This document shows positions 28,455 through 37,177 of a DNA stretch of 64,000 nt, piece by piece. The number at the start of each line of letters is the position of its first letter. Positions within the stretch are counted from its first letter, which is position 1. The stretch covers positions 124,001 to 188,000 of the forward strand of contig NZ_BKCF01000002.1 of NCBI RefSeq assembly GCF_009014635.1, read 5' to 3'. Below the pieces are notes generated by a model that saw only the letters and a list, made by a program, of their open reading frames with translations, was not told the DNA's origin and did not search any database. Source of the stretch: Patiriisocius marinistellae. GTDB lineage: Bacteria > Bacteroidota > Bacteroidia > Flavobacteriales > Flavobacteriaceae. The position numbers and the translations under genes are program-made.

Positions 28455-29399
28455 CTATTCAATCACTTGCTCTATGATGTAATCTTTTTGTGATTTTTTA
28501 CTGCGTAATGTAAGTTCGCCAAGAAAGCCTGCGAGGAATAATTGCGTTCCTAATATCATTGCGGTTAGTGAGATATAAAATTGTGGTCGCTCTGTTATTA
28601 GTCTTCCCGTTGTGTTGATAAAAAGCTTATCAATCCCTAAATATAAGGCAAAGCCGAAACCAACAAATAACATTATTGCTCCCCAGGCTCCAAATAAATG
28701 CATAGGTCTTTTTGCAAAGCTAGACAGAAACCAGATTGTTATTAAATCTAGAAATCCACGTACAAAACGCTCAGCACCAAACTTAGTCGTACCATATTTA
28801 CGGGCTTGGTGCAAAACTACTTTTTCTCCAATTTTAGTGAAACCTGCATTTTTTGCAAGAACGGGAATGTAGCGGTGCATTTCTCCAGTAACTTCAACTG
28901 TTTTTATTACTTGTTTTTTATACGCTTTTAGTCCACAGTTAAAATCATTTAATTGCACACCAGAGGTTCTTCGAGCTGCATAATTAAATAATTTTGAGGG
29001 TAAGTTTTTAGCAATTTTAGAGTCGTATCGTTTCTTTTTCCAGCCAGAAACTAGGTCGTAGTTTTCAACTGTAATCATTTTATAAAGTTCGGGGATTTCC
29101 TCAGGATTGTCTTGAAGGTCTGCATCCATTGTAATAATGACATTGCCTTGAGCCATTGCAAAGCCAGCGTGCAAAGCTTGTGATTTACCAAAGTTATTTA
29201 AAAACTTGATGCCTTTAACCTCAGGAAATTTTAATTTTAATGCTGAAATGAGCTCCCATGAACCATCAGTACTACCGTCGTCGATAAAAATAATTTCATA
29301 TAAAAAACCATTGGATTGCATGACTGTTGCAATCCAATGGTGTAACTCTTTTAAAGATTCGGCTTCATTGAGAAGCGGAATTACGACGGAAATATTCAT
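28455..29399 (-). CDS. Family 2 glycosyltransferase, DPM1/GtrB-like
   Basis: A 314-residue membrane-attached transferase. The GT-A domain starts at residue 1 (ISVVIPLLNEAESL) with the metal-binding segment MDADLQDNPEEI and CGLKAYKK further on. Two C-terminal membrane helices (about 232-258 and 272-298) match the polyprenyl-phosphate sugar transferases. It probably moves a sugar from a nucleotide donor to polyprenyl phosphate. It lies three bases after the DUF4199 gene, a pairing common in flavobacteria. Confidence 0.9.
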   Translation of the reverse strand: MNISVVIPLLNEAESLKELHHWIATVMQSNGFLYEIIFIDDGSTDGSWELISALKLKFPEVKGIKFLNNFGKSQALHAGFAMAQGNVIITMDADLQDNPEEIPELYKMITVENYDLVSGWKKKRYDSKIAKNLPSKLFNYAARRTSGVQLNDFNCGLKAYKKQVIKTVEVTGEMHRYIPVLAKNAGFTKIGEKVVLHQARKYGTTKFGAERFVRGFLDLITIWFLSSFAKRPMHLFGAWGAIMLFVGFGFALYLGIDKLFINTTGRLITERPQFYISLTAMILGTQLFLAGFLGELTLRSKKSQKDYIIEQVIE

Positions 29400-29402
29400 A
29401 AA

Positions 29403-29945
29403 TTATGCTATCGCGTTTGGGTCTTTTCTTTTGAAAATTAGTGCAATTAGAAGTCCTAATACAGCTTGAAATACGAGTCCAAATACATATGATTTTGCTT
29501 GATTTGCAATTGAAAAGTTGTCATTATTTTGCATTTCGGCTAATGCGGCTTCCATATCTGCTTCGGGAGTATTAAATTTTTCCATAAACTCACGTGTTAC
29601 TTCAACAGCTCTTTCGTTAATATAAGTAGCCATTTCAGGATCAAGAACATTAAATATTAAAATACCCACAACAGTACTTATTGCTAATCCAACAGCTACC
29701 GTTATAAAATATGCAGAGAAAGCTTCTTTAAATGACATAAAGCCACCCAAATTTGATTTTGATTTAGCTGTAGAAACTATTCCCACTATAACAACGAGAA
29801 CAATGGTAATAATACCTACCCACCATTTTACAAATAACTCAGGGTTAAGTGCGTACATAGAGATAGTCAATAAGGATAAAACCCCTCCTAGGACCAGTCC
29901 ATATTGCATGGATGTTTGTTTTACTGAAACGTTGTTTGCTTCCAT
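29403..29945 (-). CDS. DUF4199 family membrane protein
   Basis: A 180-residue integral membrane protein with about four helices, and the family segment GGFMSFKEAFSAYFITVAVG between helices two and three. The function is unknown. The ATG at 29945 is chosen over the longer frame to 30020 because a perfect -7 box lies at 29983-29990 and the shorter protein fits the family. It is the first gene of a two-gene unit with the glycosyltransferase. Confidence 0.88.
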   Translation of the reverse strand: MEANNVSVKQTSMQYGLVLGGVLSLLTISMYALNPELFVKWWVGIITIVLVVIVGIVSTAKSKSNLGGFMSFKEAFSAYFITVAVGLAISTVVGILIFNVLDPEMATYINERAVEVTREFMEKFNTPEADMEAALAEMQNNDNFSIANQAKSYVFGLVFQAVLGLLIALIFKRKDPNAIA

Positions 29946-29982
29946 ATTTATTAGTGTTTTTTTGGTTCGTGTTGTTAGTAAA

Positions 29983-29990
29983 CAAATGTA
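29983..29990 (-). promoter_or_regulatory. -7 box of the DUF4199 gene
   Basis: The minus strand reads TACATTTG, placing the transcript start near 29976 and the ATG about 31 bases downstream. Confidence 0.5.
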
Positions 29991-30082
29991 ATAAAATGTT
30001 ACATATTTAATGAGGAACAAATTTTTTGATATCCTGTATCTTTGAAGGGATTAAAATCTTTTATAAAAAAGCGGATAAAGTA

Positions 30083-30112
30083 TTGTTGTATTGTTAAATA
30101 TTATTATTTTTG
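30083..30112 (+). promoter_or_regulatory. Promoter of rpmE2
   Basis: TTG (30083-30085), a 19-base spacer, then TATTTTTG (30105-30112), a full Bacteroidota promoter. The transcript should start near 30119, after the in-frame ATG at 30110, which supports the ATG at 30164. Confidence 0.65.
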
Positions 30113-30163
30113 CACACGCTTTACGAAACGGTCGAAAGTGTAGTATTAAAAAGAAAATTTAAG

Positions 30164-30445
30164 ATGAAAAAAGGAATCCATCCAGAGAATTATAGATTAG
30201 TAGCATTTAAAGACATGTCAAATGATGATGTTTTTTTATCAAAATCTACAGCAAACACTAAGGAAACTATTGAAGTTGATGGTGTTGAGTATCCAGTTGT
30301 AAAAATGGAGATTTCAAGAACGTCACATCCTTTCTATACAGGTAAGTCTAAACTTATAGATACAGCAGGACGTATTGACAAGTTCAAGAACAAGTATGCA
30401 AAATTCAAGAAACCAGCTGCTGCACCTACAGAGGACAAAGAGTAG
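30164..30445 (+). CDS. rpmE2: 50S ribosomal protein L31, type B
   Basis: A 93-residue large-subunit protein. It begins [17 protein letters not shown] and contains [20 protein letters not shown], the L31 signature. There are no cysteines, so it is the zinc-independent (type B) form. The longer frame from 30110 is rejected because the promoter ends there. It is followed by its own terminator. Confidence 0.96.
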   Translation: MKKGIHPENYRLVAFKDMSNDDVFLSKSTANTKETIEVDGVEYPVVKMEISRTSHPFYTGKSKLIDTAGRIDKFKNKYAKFKKPAAAPTEDKE

Positions 30446-30466
30446 TCTTGGTTTTATATTATATTA

Positions 30467-30495
30467 AGAGCCTTCGAGAAATCGAAGGCTTTTTG
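30467..30495 (+). terminator. Terminator of rpmE2
   Basis: AGCCTTCGA (30469-30477) pairs with TCGAAGGCT (30482-30490) around a GAAA tetraloop, followed by T. Confidence 0.92.
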
Positions 30496-30616
30496 TGTTT
30501 TAGTCAGAGAGATTGCTGATTGCTACATTAAATAATCATTTACTTCACTCGTTGTAATGATATGATATAAAACGTATATTTTTAGTGGCTTTTATAATTT
30601 TCTGTGTTTTGTTTAA

Positions 30617-30624
30617 TATTTTTG
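30617..30624 (+). promoter_or_regulatory. -7 box of the GlmU-like gene
   Basis: TATTTTTG, an exact TAnnTTTG match, 45 bases before the ATG at 30669. No clear -33 TTG is seen. Confidence 0.45.
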
Positions 30625-30668
30625 AAAGACGAATAAGATTTTTCCCATTTAACTAATAACCAATCAAA

Positions 30669-31844
30669 ATGAATTATATCCTTTTTGACGGCAGTGTCCG
30701 TAATCAATTATTGCCATTTACATTTACACGTCCTGTGGCTGAGGTTAGGGTTGGTATTCTAACTATCCGCGAGAAATGGGAGCAAATGCTTGGATTTACA
30801 ACTACTACTGTGACAGAAGATTACTTAGCAGATAAATGGCCAATGGTGGAGTTAGAGAGTAATGTTTTAATAAATGCAAGTTTTTGTCCTTCTGAAAATT
30901 TAGTTCAATTGATAAAAGGATTACAAGAAAATCAAGCTGTTTTTTTTGAAGATGAACCATTAGCTTTTTTTACTTCAGAAAATCAAGAAGTAGATTTTGA
31001 TTCTTTTGATGTGATACAATATTCACACGATGATGTTTTACGCATTGAGCACACTTGGGATATTTTTGCAAAAAATGCAGAAGCTATTCAACGTGATTTT
31101 AATTTTTTGATCAAAGGGAGAGATTCTGAGCCTATTCCAGAAACAACCGTAGTTTTTAATAAAGAAAATATCTTTATAGAAGAGGGGGCAAAATTACCAT
31201 TATGTTCATTGAACGCAGCAGATGGACCAATATATATAGGTAAAAATGCTGAGATTATGGAAGGTGCAATGATTCGTGGCCCCTTTGCTCTTTGTGACAA
31301 TGCGACAATTAAAATGGGGGCAAAAATTTATGGAGGAACTACCGTGGGGCCACACTGCAAAGTGGGAGGTGAAGTAGGAAACTCCGTTTTATTTGGTTTT
31401 TCAAATAAAGGGCATGATGGGTATTTGGGAAATTCTGTTTTAGGAGAGTGGTGTAATTTAGGTGCAGATACAAATACTTCAAACCTTAAAAACAATTACG
31501 CAGAAGTAAAACTATATAATTACGAAACCAAGCGATTTGCAAAAACTGGTCTTCAATTTTGTGGATTGATGATGGGTGATCATAGTAAATGTAGTATTAA
31601 TACTATGTTTAATACAGGAACAGTTGTAGGCGTAAGTGCTAATATTTTTGGTACTGGATTCCCGCGCAATTTTGTGCCTAGTTTTTCTTGGGGAGGTTCT
31701 GCAGGCATGGTTACTTACAAAACAGATAAAGCCTTTGAGGTCGCTAAAATTGTAATGGCAAGACGCAGCATTGAATTTGATGCACAAGAAGCAGCAATTT
31801 TAGAGCATGTTTTTGAAGAATCTAAGGCATGGAGAAGGGATTAG
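30669..31844 (+). CDS. GlmU-like sugar nucleotidyltransferase/acyltransferase family protein
   Basis: A 391-residue protein. The N-terminal domain (about 1-130) is a shortened nucleotidyltransferase-like region starting NYILFDGSVRNQLLPFTFTR. The C-terminal part (about 165-370) is a left-handed beta-helix with hexapeptide repeats (IYIGKNAEIMEGAMIRGPF, MGAKIYGGTTVGPHCKVGG). It is the standard Bacteroidota GlmU-family protein and is shorter than true GlmU (about 450); the glucosamine-1-phosphate role is likely but unproven. Its stop overlaps the last three bases of a broken minus-strand gene. Confidence 0.85.
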   Translation: MNYILFDGSVRNQLLPFTFTRPVAEVRVGILTIREKWEQMLGFTTTTVTEDYLADKWPMVELESNVLINASFCPSENLVQLIKGLQENQAVFFEDEPLAFFTSENQEVDFDSFDVIQYSHDDVLRIEHTWDIFAKNAEAIQRDFNFLIKGRDSEPIPETTVVFNKENIFIEEGAKLPLCSLNAADGPIYIGKNAEIMEGAMIRGPFALCDNATIKMGAKIYGGTTVGPHCKVGGEVGNSVLFGFSNKGHDGYLGNSVLGEWCNLGADTNTSNLKNNYAEVKLYNYETKRFAKTGLQFCGLMMGDHSKCSINTMFNTGTVVGVSANIFGTGFPRNFVPSFSWGGSAGMVTYKTDKAFEVAKIVMARRSIEFDAQEAAILEHVFEESKAWRRD

Positions 31845-32146
31845 AACTTCGGAAATTTTACACCTCCAGCTTCTAGTAATCCATCAATAATTATAGGAGC
31901 TAGAAAAAAAACAATAATAGCAACAATTGCCGAAACTATAAGTAGGAACCATAAACGTTTGCGTTCTTTTTTCTTTTTTGCAAACTGTTCTTTTTAAAAT
32001 TCAGCAAATTCCCAAGTTTTCATTTCGGTATGATTTTCAAAAGAACCAAAAGTGCTTTTAAAGGGTACAGATGCATCAAAAAGCGTTTCTCTATTTCTAA
32101 TAAATAGTTTATGGTTTCCTGTAGTTCCATGAGTTGTGTATTTCAT
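31841..32146 (-). pseudogene. Small membrane protein gene interrupted by one in-frame stop
   Basis: The minus strand has one continuous frame of 102 codons from the ATG at 32146 to a TAA at 31841-31843, broken only by a TAA after residue 50 (MKTWEFAEF then stop then KEQFAKKKK). The second half is coherent: a basic stretch, one membrane helix (LWFLLIVSAIVAIIVFFLAP) and a short tail. A single A-to-T change (AAA to TAA) would explain it. Its terminal stop overlaps the GlmU-like stop, as expected for an old convergent gene pair. It could instead be two tiny genes. I do not recognise the family. Confidence 0.6.
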
Positions 32147-32255
32147 AAGCGCATTTTAAATTTATACGCATATTTCACTATTTTTGTTACAAAAATGAAC
32201 GTTTTAGATCTAAATAAGCTATTTTATCGTTCTTTTGGAGATAAACTATATAATT

Positions 32256-33875
32256 CTATTTTTCTTTTTTTACTCTTTTTAAGACTAAAAAATTCTGTGG
32301 GTTAATACCTAGACCGCTTATTTTTTTACTTACAAATCGCACAGCCATATCATAATATAGCGGAACAATGGGGGCGTCTGCGATGACAATACTATCCATT
32401 TTTGTGTATAATATTTTTCGGTCATTTATTTCTGAAATTTGCTGCGCCTTCACATATAAGCTGTCAAAAGTGGTGTTTTTGTAATGTGTGTAATTAGGAC
32501 CGTTAGGAGTAAAATTTGGACTATAAAATAAAGATAAATAATTCTCCGCATCCGGGTAATCTGCAACCCAGCTTGCTCTAAAAATATCAAGTTTGCCGCT
32601 ACTTTTCATTTGGCGTAGTGTTGATGGAGGCATTACGTTAATGTCTATTTCTACCCCAAGCTTCTCTAACTCTCGTTGAATATATTCACAAACATCAAGG
32701 TATTGACTGTTGGTGCCAATAGTAACTCTAGGGTTAGCATTACCACTTTCTAATTTATATTGTTCTATAAGTTCCCGTGCTTTTTCTGGATTATAATTAT
32801 AGCCTTTAATAGCATCAAAGCCAGGTAAACCCTTAGGTATAAAACCATTTATAGCAGGAATTCCCATTCCGTTTCTTAAGTAGGTGACCATTTTTTCTCT
32901 ATCAAAACCATAATTGATTGCTTGCCGCAATAATGGAGATTGTACTTCGGTAGAGTTTGTGCCCATGAAAAACCCTAAATATTCTGTATTTAAATATGGT
33001 GCGGAGATAAGGTTTGTAGTAGTCTTATATTTAGGCTGCAATTTTCCTGTAGTGGTAATAATTTCGTCTTTATAGGAGTTGTCTAAACCAGACATAAAAT
33101 CTATTTTACCTTGTGCAAATTGTAAAAACTCACTTTGTTTATCTGGCAAGAAAGTAATGGCGATAGCTTCTAAATAGGGAAGGTTTTCTCCGTTTTCATC
33201 CTTTTCAAAATAGTTGGAATTTTTTCTTAAAACCAATTTTACATTCTCTTCCCACATTTTAAACTGAAACGGGCCGGTTCCCACAGGATTACTTCTAAAA
33301 TCGTTTCCGTAAAATTCAATTGCTTCTTTAGGCACAACAGAGCAGTATCGCATAGAAAGCAATCCTAAAAATGCTGGAAATGGTTTTTTTAGTTGAATAA
33401 TAAATGTCGAATCATTTTCGGCATGGTAACTTTTAACGGCTTTTAGTACCCAACTTCCGGGAGAGGCCAGTGCTGGAGAGGTAAGTCTATCAAAGCTATA
33501 TGTAAAATCACTGGCAACTACTTTTCGAGTGTTAATATTTCCGAAGACATCATTTTTGTGGAAATAAACATCACTGCGAAGTGTAAATGTATATGTAGAA
33601 GTGCTGTCGTTTATAATCCAACTTTTAGCAACGTCTGGTTTTATATTTAGTGAGTCGTCTAATTGAACAAGTCCATTAAACAGCTGGTTAGTAGGCCAAA
33701 TTGTTTGAGGGGTTCTGGCAAATGCAGGGTCGAGAGAGGCAATATTGCTATGTTCGTTATATCTAAAAACTTGGTGATCGTTTTTATTATTGTTATGATT
33801 TGAACATCCAAAAAATAGTATTATCAAACAAAGTATTGAAATAGTGTGAAGTGTCTTTTTTAAAGGGTGTGTCAT
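32256..33875 (-). CDS. ABC transporter substrate-binding lipoprotein, family 5 (peptide type)
   Basis: A 539-residue lipoprotein with the lipobox LFFGC. The body has the family 5 pattern: SIASLDPAFARTPQTIWPTN near the N-terminus, ASDFTYSFDRL, GTGPFQFKMWEENVKL and a long C-terminal lobe ending before KKEK. It binds peptides, nickel or similar ligands for an ABC importer, but no permease or ATPase gene is adjacent, so its partner lies elsewhere. The start at 33875 is preferred over 33926: it gives a normal signal peptide and leaves the promoter region free. Confidence 0.9.
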   Translation of the reverse strand: MTHPLKKTLHTISILCLIILFFGCSNHNNNKNDHQVFRYNEHSNIASLDPAFARTPQTIWPTNQLFNGLVQLDDSLNIKPDVAKSWIINDSTSTYTFTLRSDVYFHKNDVFGNINTRKVVASDFTYSFDRLTSPALASPGSWVLKAVKSYHAENDSTFIIQLKKPFPAFLGLLSMRYCSVVPKEAIEFYGNDFRSNPVGTGPFQFKMWEENVKLVLRKNSNYFEKDENGENLPYLEAIAITFLPDKQSEFLQFAQGKIDFMSGLDNSYKDEIITTTGKLQPKYKTTTNLISAPYLNTEYLGFFMGTNSTEVQSPLLRQAINYGFDREKMVTYLRNGMGIPAINGFIPKGLPGFDAIKGYNYNPEKARELIEQYKLESGNANPRVTIGTNSQYLDVCEYIQRELEKLGVEIDINVMPPSTLRQMKSSGKLDIFRASWVADYPDAENYLSLFYSPNFTPNGPNYTHYKNTTFDSLYVKAQQISEINDRKILYTKMDSIVIADAPIVPLYYDMAVRFVSKKISGLGINPQNFLVLKRVKKEK

Positions 33876-33902
33876 GTACTTTAGATAACCAATTTTAGTT
33901 CG

Positions 33903-33910
33903 TATTTTTG
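33903..33910 (+). promoter_or_regulatory. -7 box of mtaB
   Basis: TATTTTTG lies 27 bases before the mtaB ATG, with a predicted transcript start near 33917. Confidence 0.5.
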
Positions 33911-33923
33911 CCCACTTATTTGT

Positions 33924-33931
33924 CAAAAGTA
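33924..33931 (-). promoter_or_regulatory. -7 box of the peptide-binding lipoprotein gene, overlapping the mtaB start region
   Basis: The minus strand reads TACTTTTG. Its predicted transcript start is also near 33917, so it faces the mtaB promoter within 29 bases. Confidence 0.5.
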
Positions 33932-33936
33932 CAACA

Positions 33937-35286
33937 ATGCCTACACCAAAAAAAGTCGCGTTTTATACATTGGGTTGCAAACTTAATTTTAGTGAAACAT
34001 CCACCATTGCAAGAGGTTTTTCTCAAGAAGGTTTTGACCGCGTAGACTTTAATGAAAAGGCAGATGTATATGTGATTAACACGTGTAGCGTTACCGAAAA
34101 TGCAGACAAGCGTTTTAAGAGTATTGTGAGGCAATCTCAAAAGGTAAATCCAGAAGCTTTTGTAGCGGCAGTGGGGTGTTATGCTCAATTAAAACCTGAA
34201 GAACTTGCTGATGTTGATGGGGTAGATTTAGTCCTTGGAGCGACTGAAAAATTTAATCTTACGAGTTATATTAATGATTTGTTAGCAAATCCTGATCGTA
34301 CTCGAGAAGGTGCTGAAATTCATAGCTGCGAAATTGCAGATGCTGATTTTTATGTGGGATCTTATTCAATAGGAGATAGAACACGTGCGTTTTTAAAAGT
34401 GCAAGATGGCTGTGATTATAAATGTACGTATTGTACAATACCTCTTGCAAGAGGTATTTCTAGAAGTGATACCTTGCAAAACGTGCTAGATAATGCAGCA
34501 GAAATTTCAGCAAAAGGAATTAAGGAAATTGTTTTAACTGGGGTTAATATTGGGGATTACGGAAAGGGAGAATTTGGTAATAAAAAACACGAGCATACTT
34601 TTTTTGAACTGTGTCAAGCACTCGATACTGTAAATGGTATTGAACGTTTGAGAATTTCATCTATTGAACCTAATCTTTTGAAAAATGAAACTATTGATTT
34701 TGTTTCTACCTCAAAAGCATTTGTTCCTCATTTTCATATTCCGTTGCAGAGTGGGAGTGATACATTGCTAAAATTAATGAAGCGCCGTTATATGAGCGGG
34801 CTTTATATTGATAGAGTTTCAAAGATTAAAAAGGTAATGCCTAATGCTTGTATAGGGGTTGATGTTATTGTTGGTTTTCCTGGGGAAACTGATGAATTGT
34901 TTTTAGAGACCTATCATTTTTTGAATGAGTTAGATATTTCTTACTTACATGTATTTACATATTCTGAAAGAGAAAATACTGAGGCTGCGACTATGGAAGG
35001 TGCTGTGCCTAAAAAAGTGAGAGCAAAGAGAAGTAAAATGTTGCGAGGTTTGTCTGTGAAGAAAAGGCGTGCTTTTTATGAAACACAACTGGGCAACGAA
35101 TTGACAGTTTTATTCGAGGGTGAAAATAAGGAAGGTTATATTCATGGCTTTACTGAAAATTATGTAAAAGTAAAAGCTCCGTGGAATCCGGAGCTTGTAA
35201 ATACATTACAAAAGGTGACTTTGACAAAAATTGATGAGGATGGTTTGGTTCGTTTCGATTTTATCAATGTTTTGAAAAATGCTTAA
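33937..35286 (+). CDS. mtaB: tRNA N6-threonylcarbamoyladenosine-37 methylthiotransferase
   Basis: A radical-SAM enzyme that adds a methylthio group to t6A37 of tRNAs reading ANN codons. The UPF0004 domain holds the auxiliary cluster cysteines C14, C50 and C81; the radical-SAM cluster is C159-x3-C163-x2-C166 (CDYKCTYC); a TRAM domain is at the end (about 385-447). The 449-residue length and the N-terminal KVAFYTLGCKLNFSET are typical of MtaB rather than MiaB or RimO. Confidence 0.94.
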   Translation: MPTPKKVAFYTLGCKLNFSETSTIARGFSQEGFDRVDFNEKADVYVINTCSVTENADKRFKSIVRQSQKVNPEAFVAAVGCYAQLKPEELADVDGVDLVLGATEKFNLTSYINDLLANPDRTREGAEIHSCEIADADFYVGSYSIGDRTRAFLKVQDGCDYKCTYCTIPLARGISRSDTLQNVLDNAAEISAKGIKEIVLTGVNIGDYGKGEFGNKKHEHTFFELCQALDTVNGIERLRISSIEPNLLKNETIDFVSTSKAFVPHFHIPLQSGSDTLLKLMKRRYMSGLYIDRVSKIKKVMPNACIGVDVIVGFPGETDELFLETYHFLNELDISYLHVFTYSERENTEAATMEGAVPKKVRAKRSKMLRGLSVKKRRAFYETQLGNELTVLFEGENKEGYIHGFTENYVKVKAPWNPELVNTLQKVTLTKIDEDGLVRFDFINVLKNA

Positions 35287-35299
35287 GTTTTTAAACGTG

Positions 35300-35599
35300 T
35301 TAAATATTAATTCCTACGGGCAATAAATCTCTATATTGACGTCTGTTTTTCCTTAAAAATCCAACAATTTCTGGGCTTGTGGGCATTACGCTAATTCCGC
35401 GTCTTCGAATTTCTTCAAATACTGCTTTTATAAAAATATCTCTAAATCCTTGTTCTTCTAAATCTTCTGGCATTTCATATTTTGTTAAAAATATTTTTCG
35501 TTCCTGTAAAGCATATTCAATACGTGCCATGTTATCACCTATTTCAAGCTCAAATTGTCTTAAAAATTCGTTGTCGTTAATTTCTACATCTTCAATCAT
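35300..35599 (-). CDS. Small GNAT-fold acetyltransferase (YjdJ/COG2388-like)
   Basis: A 99-residue protein. The pattern VEINDNEFLRQFELEIGDNMARIEY, then EMPEDLEEQGFRDIFIKAVFEEIRRRGI, then PTSPEIVGFLRKNRRQYRDLL (quoted as family segments) matches minimal GNAT proteins: strand pair, CoA-binding turn, and C-terminal helix with an H/N-x2-Y motif. The substrate is unknown. It is convergent with mtaB and upstream of nothing obvious; the pirin gene is 34 bases away on the same strand. Confidence 0.75.
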   Translation of the reverse strand: MIEDVEINDNEFLRQFELEIGDNMARIEYALQERKIFLTKYEMPEDLEEQGFRDIFIKAVFEEIRRRGISVMPTSPEIVGFLRKNRRQYRDLLPVGINI

Positions 35600-35633
35600 A
35601 ATGTGTTTTTTTATAATATAACTTAATAAGAGT

Positions 35634-36350
35634 TTAGTTCATTGGAACTTCAATAAGCATTAGGTCGCTGTCTTTTTCTACGGAAATTTCAATTAAATCA
35701 ACATCCCAGATGCCCATTGCATCTCTTTTGTTCAATTTTATATTATTAATTTCGGCATTTCCGTTAATAATATAGACATATGCTCCGTGTGCTTTACTGT
35801 TTAATGAAAAGGTAGTAGTAGTTTTTTTATTAAAATTTCCGAGGTGAATATAAGCATCTTGATGAATCCATACTTCACCATCTAAAGCTTTGTCCCTTGG
35901 TTTTACAATTGCCGTCAAACGATTAGTTTTAAGCAGTGGTTGAATTTTTTTCTGGTCGTAACGAGGAGTCACATTTTGTTCATTGCTAAAAATCCAAAGT
36001 TGGAACAAGGAGAGTTCTTCGTTATCCTTAGCGTTGATTTCGCTATGTTCAATACCACTCCCAGCACTCATTACTTGAATATCTCCTGCTTTAACAATAC
36101 CCTCATTGCCCATAGAATCCTTATGTTTAAGAATTCCGCTTTGAGGTATAGTAATTATCTCCATGTTTTTATGTGGATGTTCCCCAAAGCCCATAGAAGG
36201 TGCAATTATATCATCGTTTAAAACGCGGAGCGCACCAAATTGTAACCTGTTTGGGTCATAAAAATTAGCAAAACTAAATGAATATCGTGCATCAAGCCAC
36301 CCAAAGTTAGCAATACCTCTAGTGGAAGCGGGGTGAAGAATTGTTTTCAT
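35634..36350 (-). CDS. Pirin family protein (bicupin)
   Basis: A 238-residue double cupin. The metal site in the N-terminal cupin is visible as FGEHPHKNMEIITI and SAGSGIEHSE, giving the expected His-x-His, His and Glu ligands. The second cupin lacks clear ligands, as in YhhW. Pirins of this size can have quercetin 2,3-dioxygenase activity, but the physiological role is often redox sensing; neither can be chosen here. Confidence 0.92.
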   Translation of the reverse strand: MKTILHPASTRGIANFGWLDARYSFSFANFYDPNRLQFGALRVLNDDIIAPSMGFGEHPHKNMEIITIPQSGILKHKDSMGNEGIVKAGDIQVMSAGSGIEHSEINAKDNEELSLFQLWIFSNEQNVTPRYDQKKIQPLLKTNRLTAIVKPRDKALDGEVWIHQDAYIHLGNFNKKTTTTFSLNSKAHGAYVYIINGNAEINNIKLNKRDAMGIWDVDLIEISVEKDSDLMLIEVPMN

Positions 36351-36453
36351 TCTAAAAAATGGTAATTAAACCAAAATGTTTGTTGGGTATTATTCCTATT
36401 ATGTAAATTTACGAAATATCTTCGTCTTAATTGATAATACTACGCTAAAAGCA

Positions 36454-37119
36454 ATGCCGCAACACATTATCCATGTTTATTTTGTTCCAGGGTTAGCTGC
36501 TGGGAAAGAAATTTTCAGGAATATTAAGCTACCTAAAAATCGTTTTAAAACTCATATAATTGAATGGCTAATTCCAGAAAAAAATGAAACCATAGCAAAT
36601 TATTCAAAACGTATGGCAGCCATGGTAATTGAAAAGAATGCAATATTAATTGGAGTTTCTTTTGGTGGTGTTGTAGTACAGGAGATGAGTGCTTTTTTAG
36701 ATTTAAAAAAGTTGATTATTATATCTAGCATAAAATCTAAGCATGAATTGCCTTTACGTCTTAAAATAGTTAGAAAATTAAAAGCATATTATTTGATGCC
36801 TACAAGACTTGTTGTTAAGTCAAAAGATTTAACAAAACTAGCTATTGGTCCACGTTCAAAAAAGCGATTAAAAATTTATGATGAATACCTTCACGTACGT
36901 AATGAGCGTTACCTTAATTGGGCAATAAAAAATATGGTTTGCTGGAATAGAGAAATATCAAATCCTAATGTTTATCATATTCATGGAAATGAGGATGTAG
37001 TATTCCCAATTAAAAATTTGAAAACAAAGTATATTATAGATGGAGGAACCCACATAATGTTACTTAGAAAAGGACATCAAATAACAGATGTTATTATTGA
37101 AATAATAGAAGAAAATTAA
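36454..37119 (+). CDS. Alpha/beta hydrolase family protein
   Basis: A 221-residue hydrolase. The nucleophile elbow is GVSFGG, the likely acid is in HGNEDVVFP and the histidine is in GGTHIMLLRKG, so the Ser-Asp-His triad is complete. The start at 36454 (MPQHIIHVYFVPG) is chosen over 36376: the protein then begins directly with the first strand, and a -7-like TATCTTCG lies at about 36417-36424. The substrate is unknown. Confidence 0.82.
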   Translation: MPQHIIHVYFVPGLAAGKEIFRNIKLPKNRFKTHIIEWLIPEKNETIANYSKRMAAMVIEKNAILIGVSFGGVVVQEMSAFLDLKKLIIISSIKSKHELPLRLKIVRKLKAYYLMPTRLVVKSKDLTKLAIGPRSKKRLKIYDEYLHVRNERYLNWAIKNMVCWNREISNPNVYHIHGNEDVVFPIKNLKTKYIIDGGTHIMLLRKGHQITDVIIEIIEEN

Positions 37120-37177
37120 TTTTTTAAGATTAGAAGAACGGCATAATATTCGCTATATTGAGAGAAAATTTTACGTT

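Noticed and set aside
33916-34188. Minus-strand frame opposite the start of mtaB
   Set aside because: Entirely antisense to a well-supported gene and rich in Cys/His/Phe by chance.
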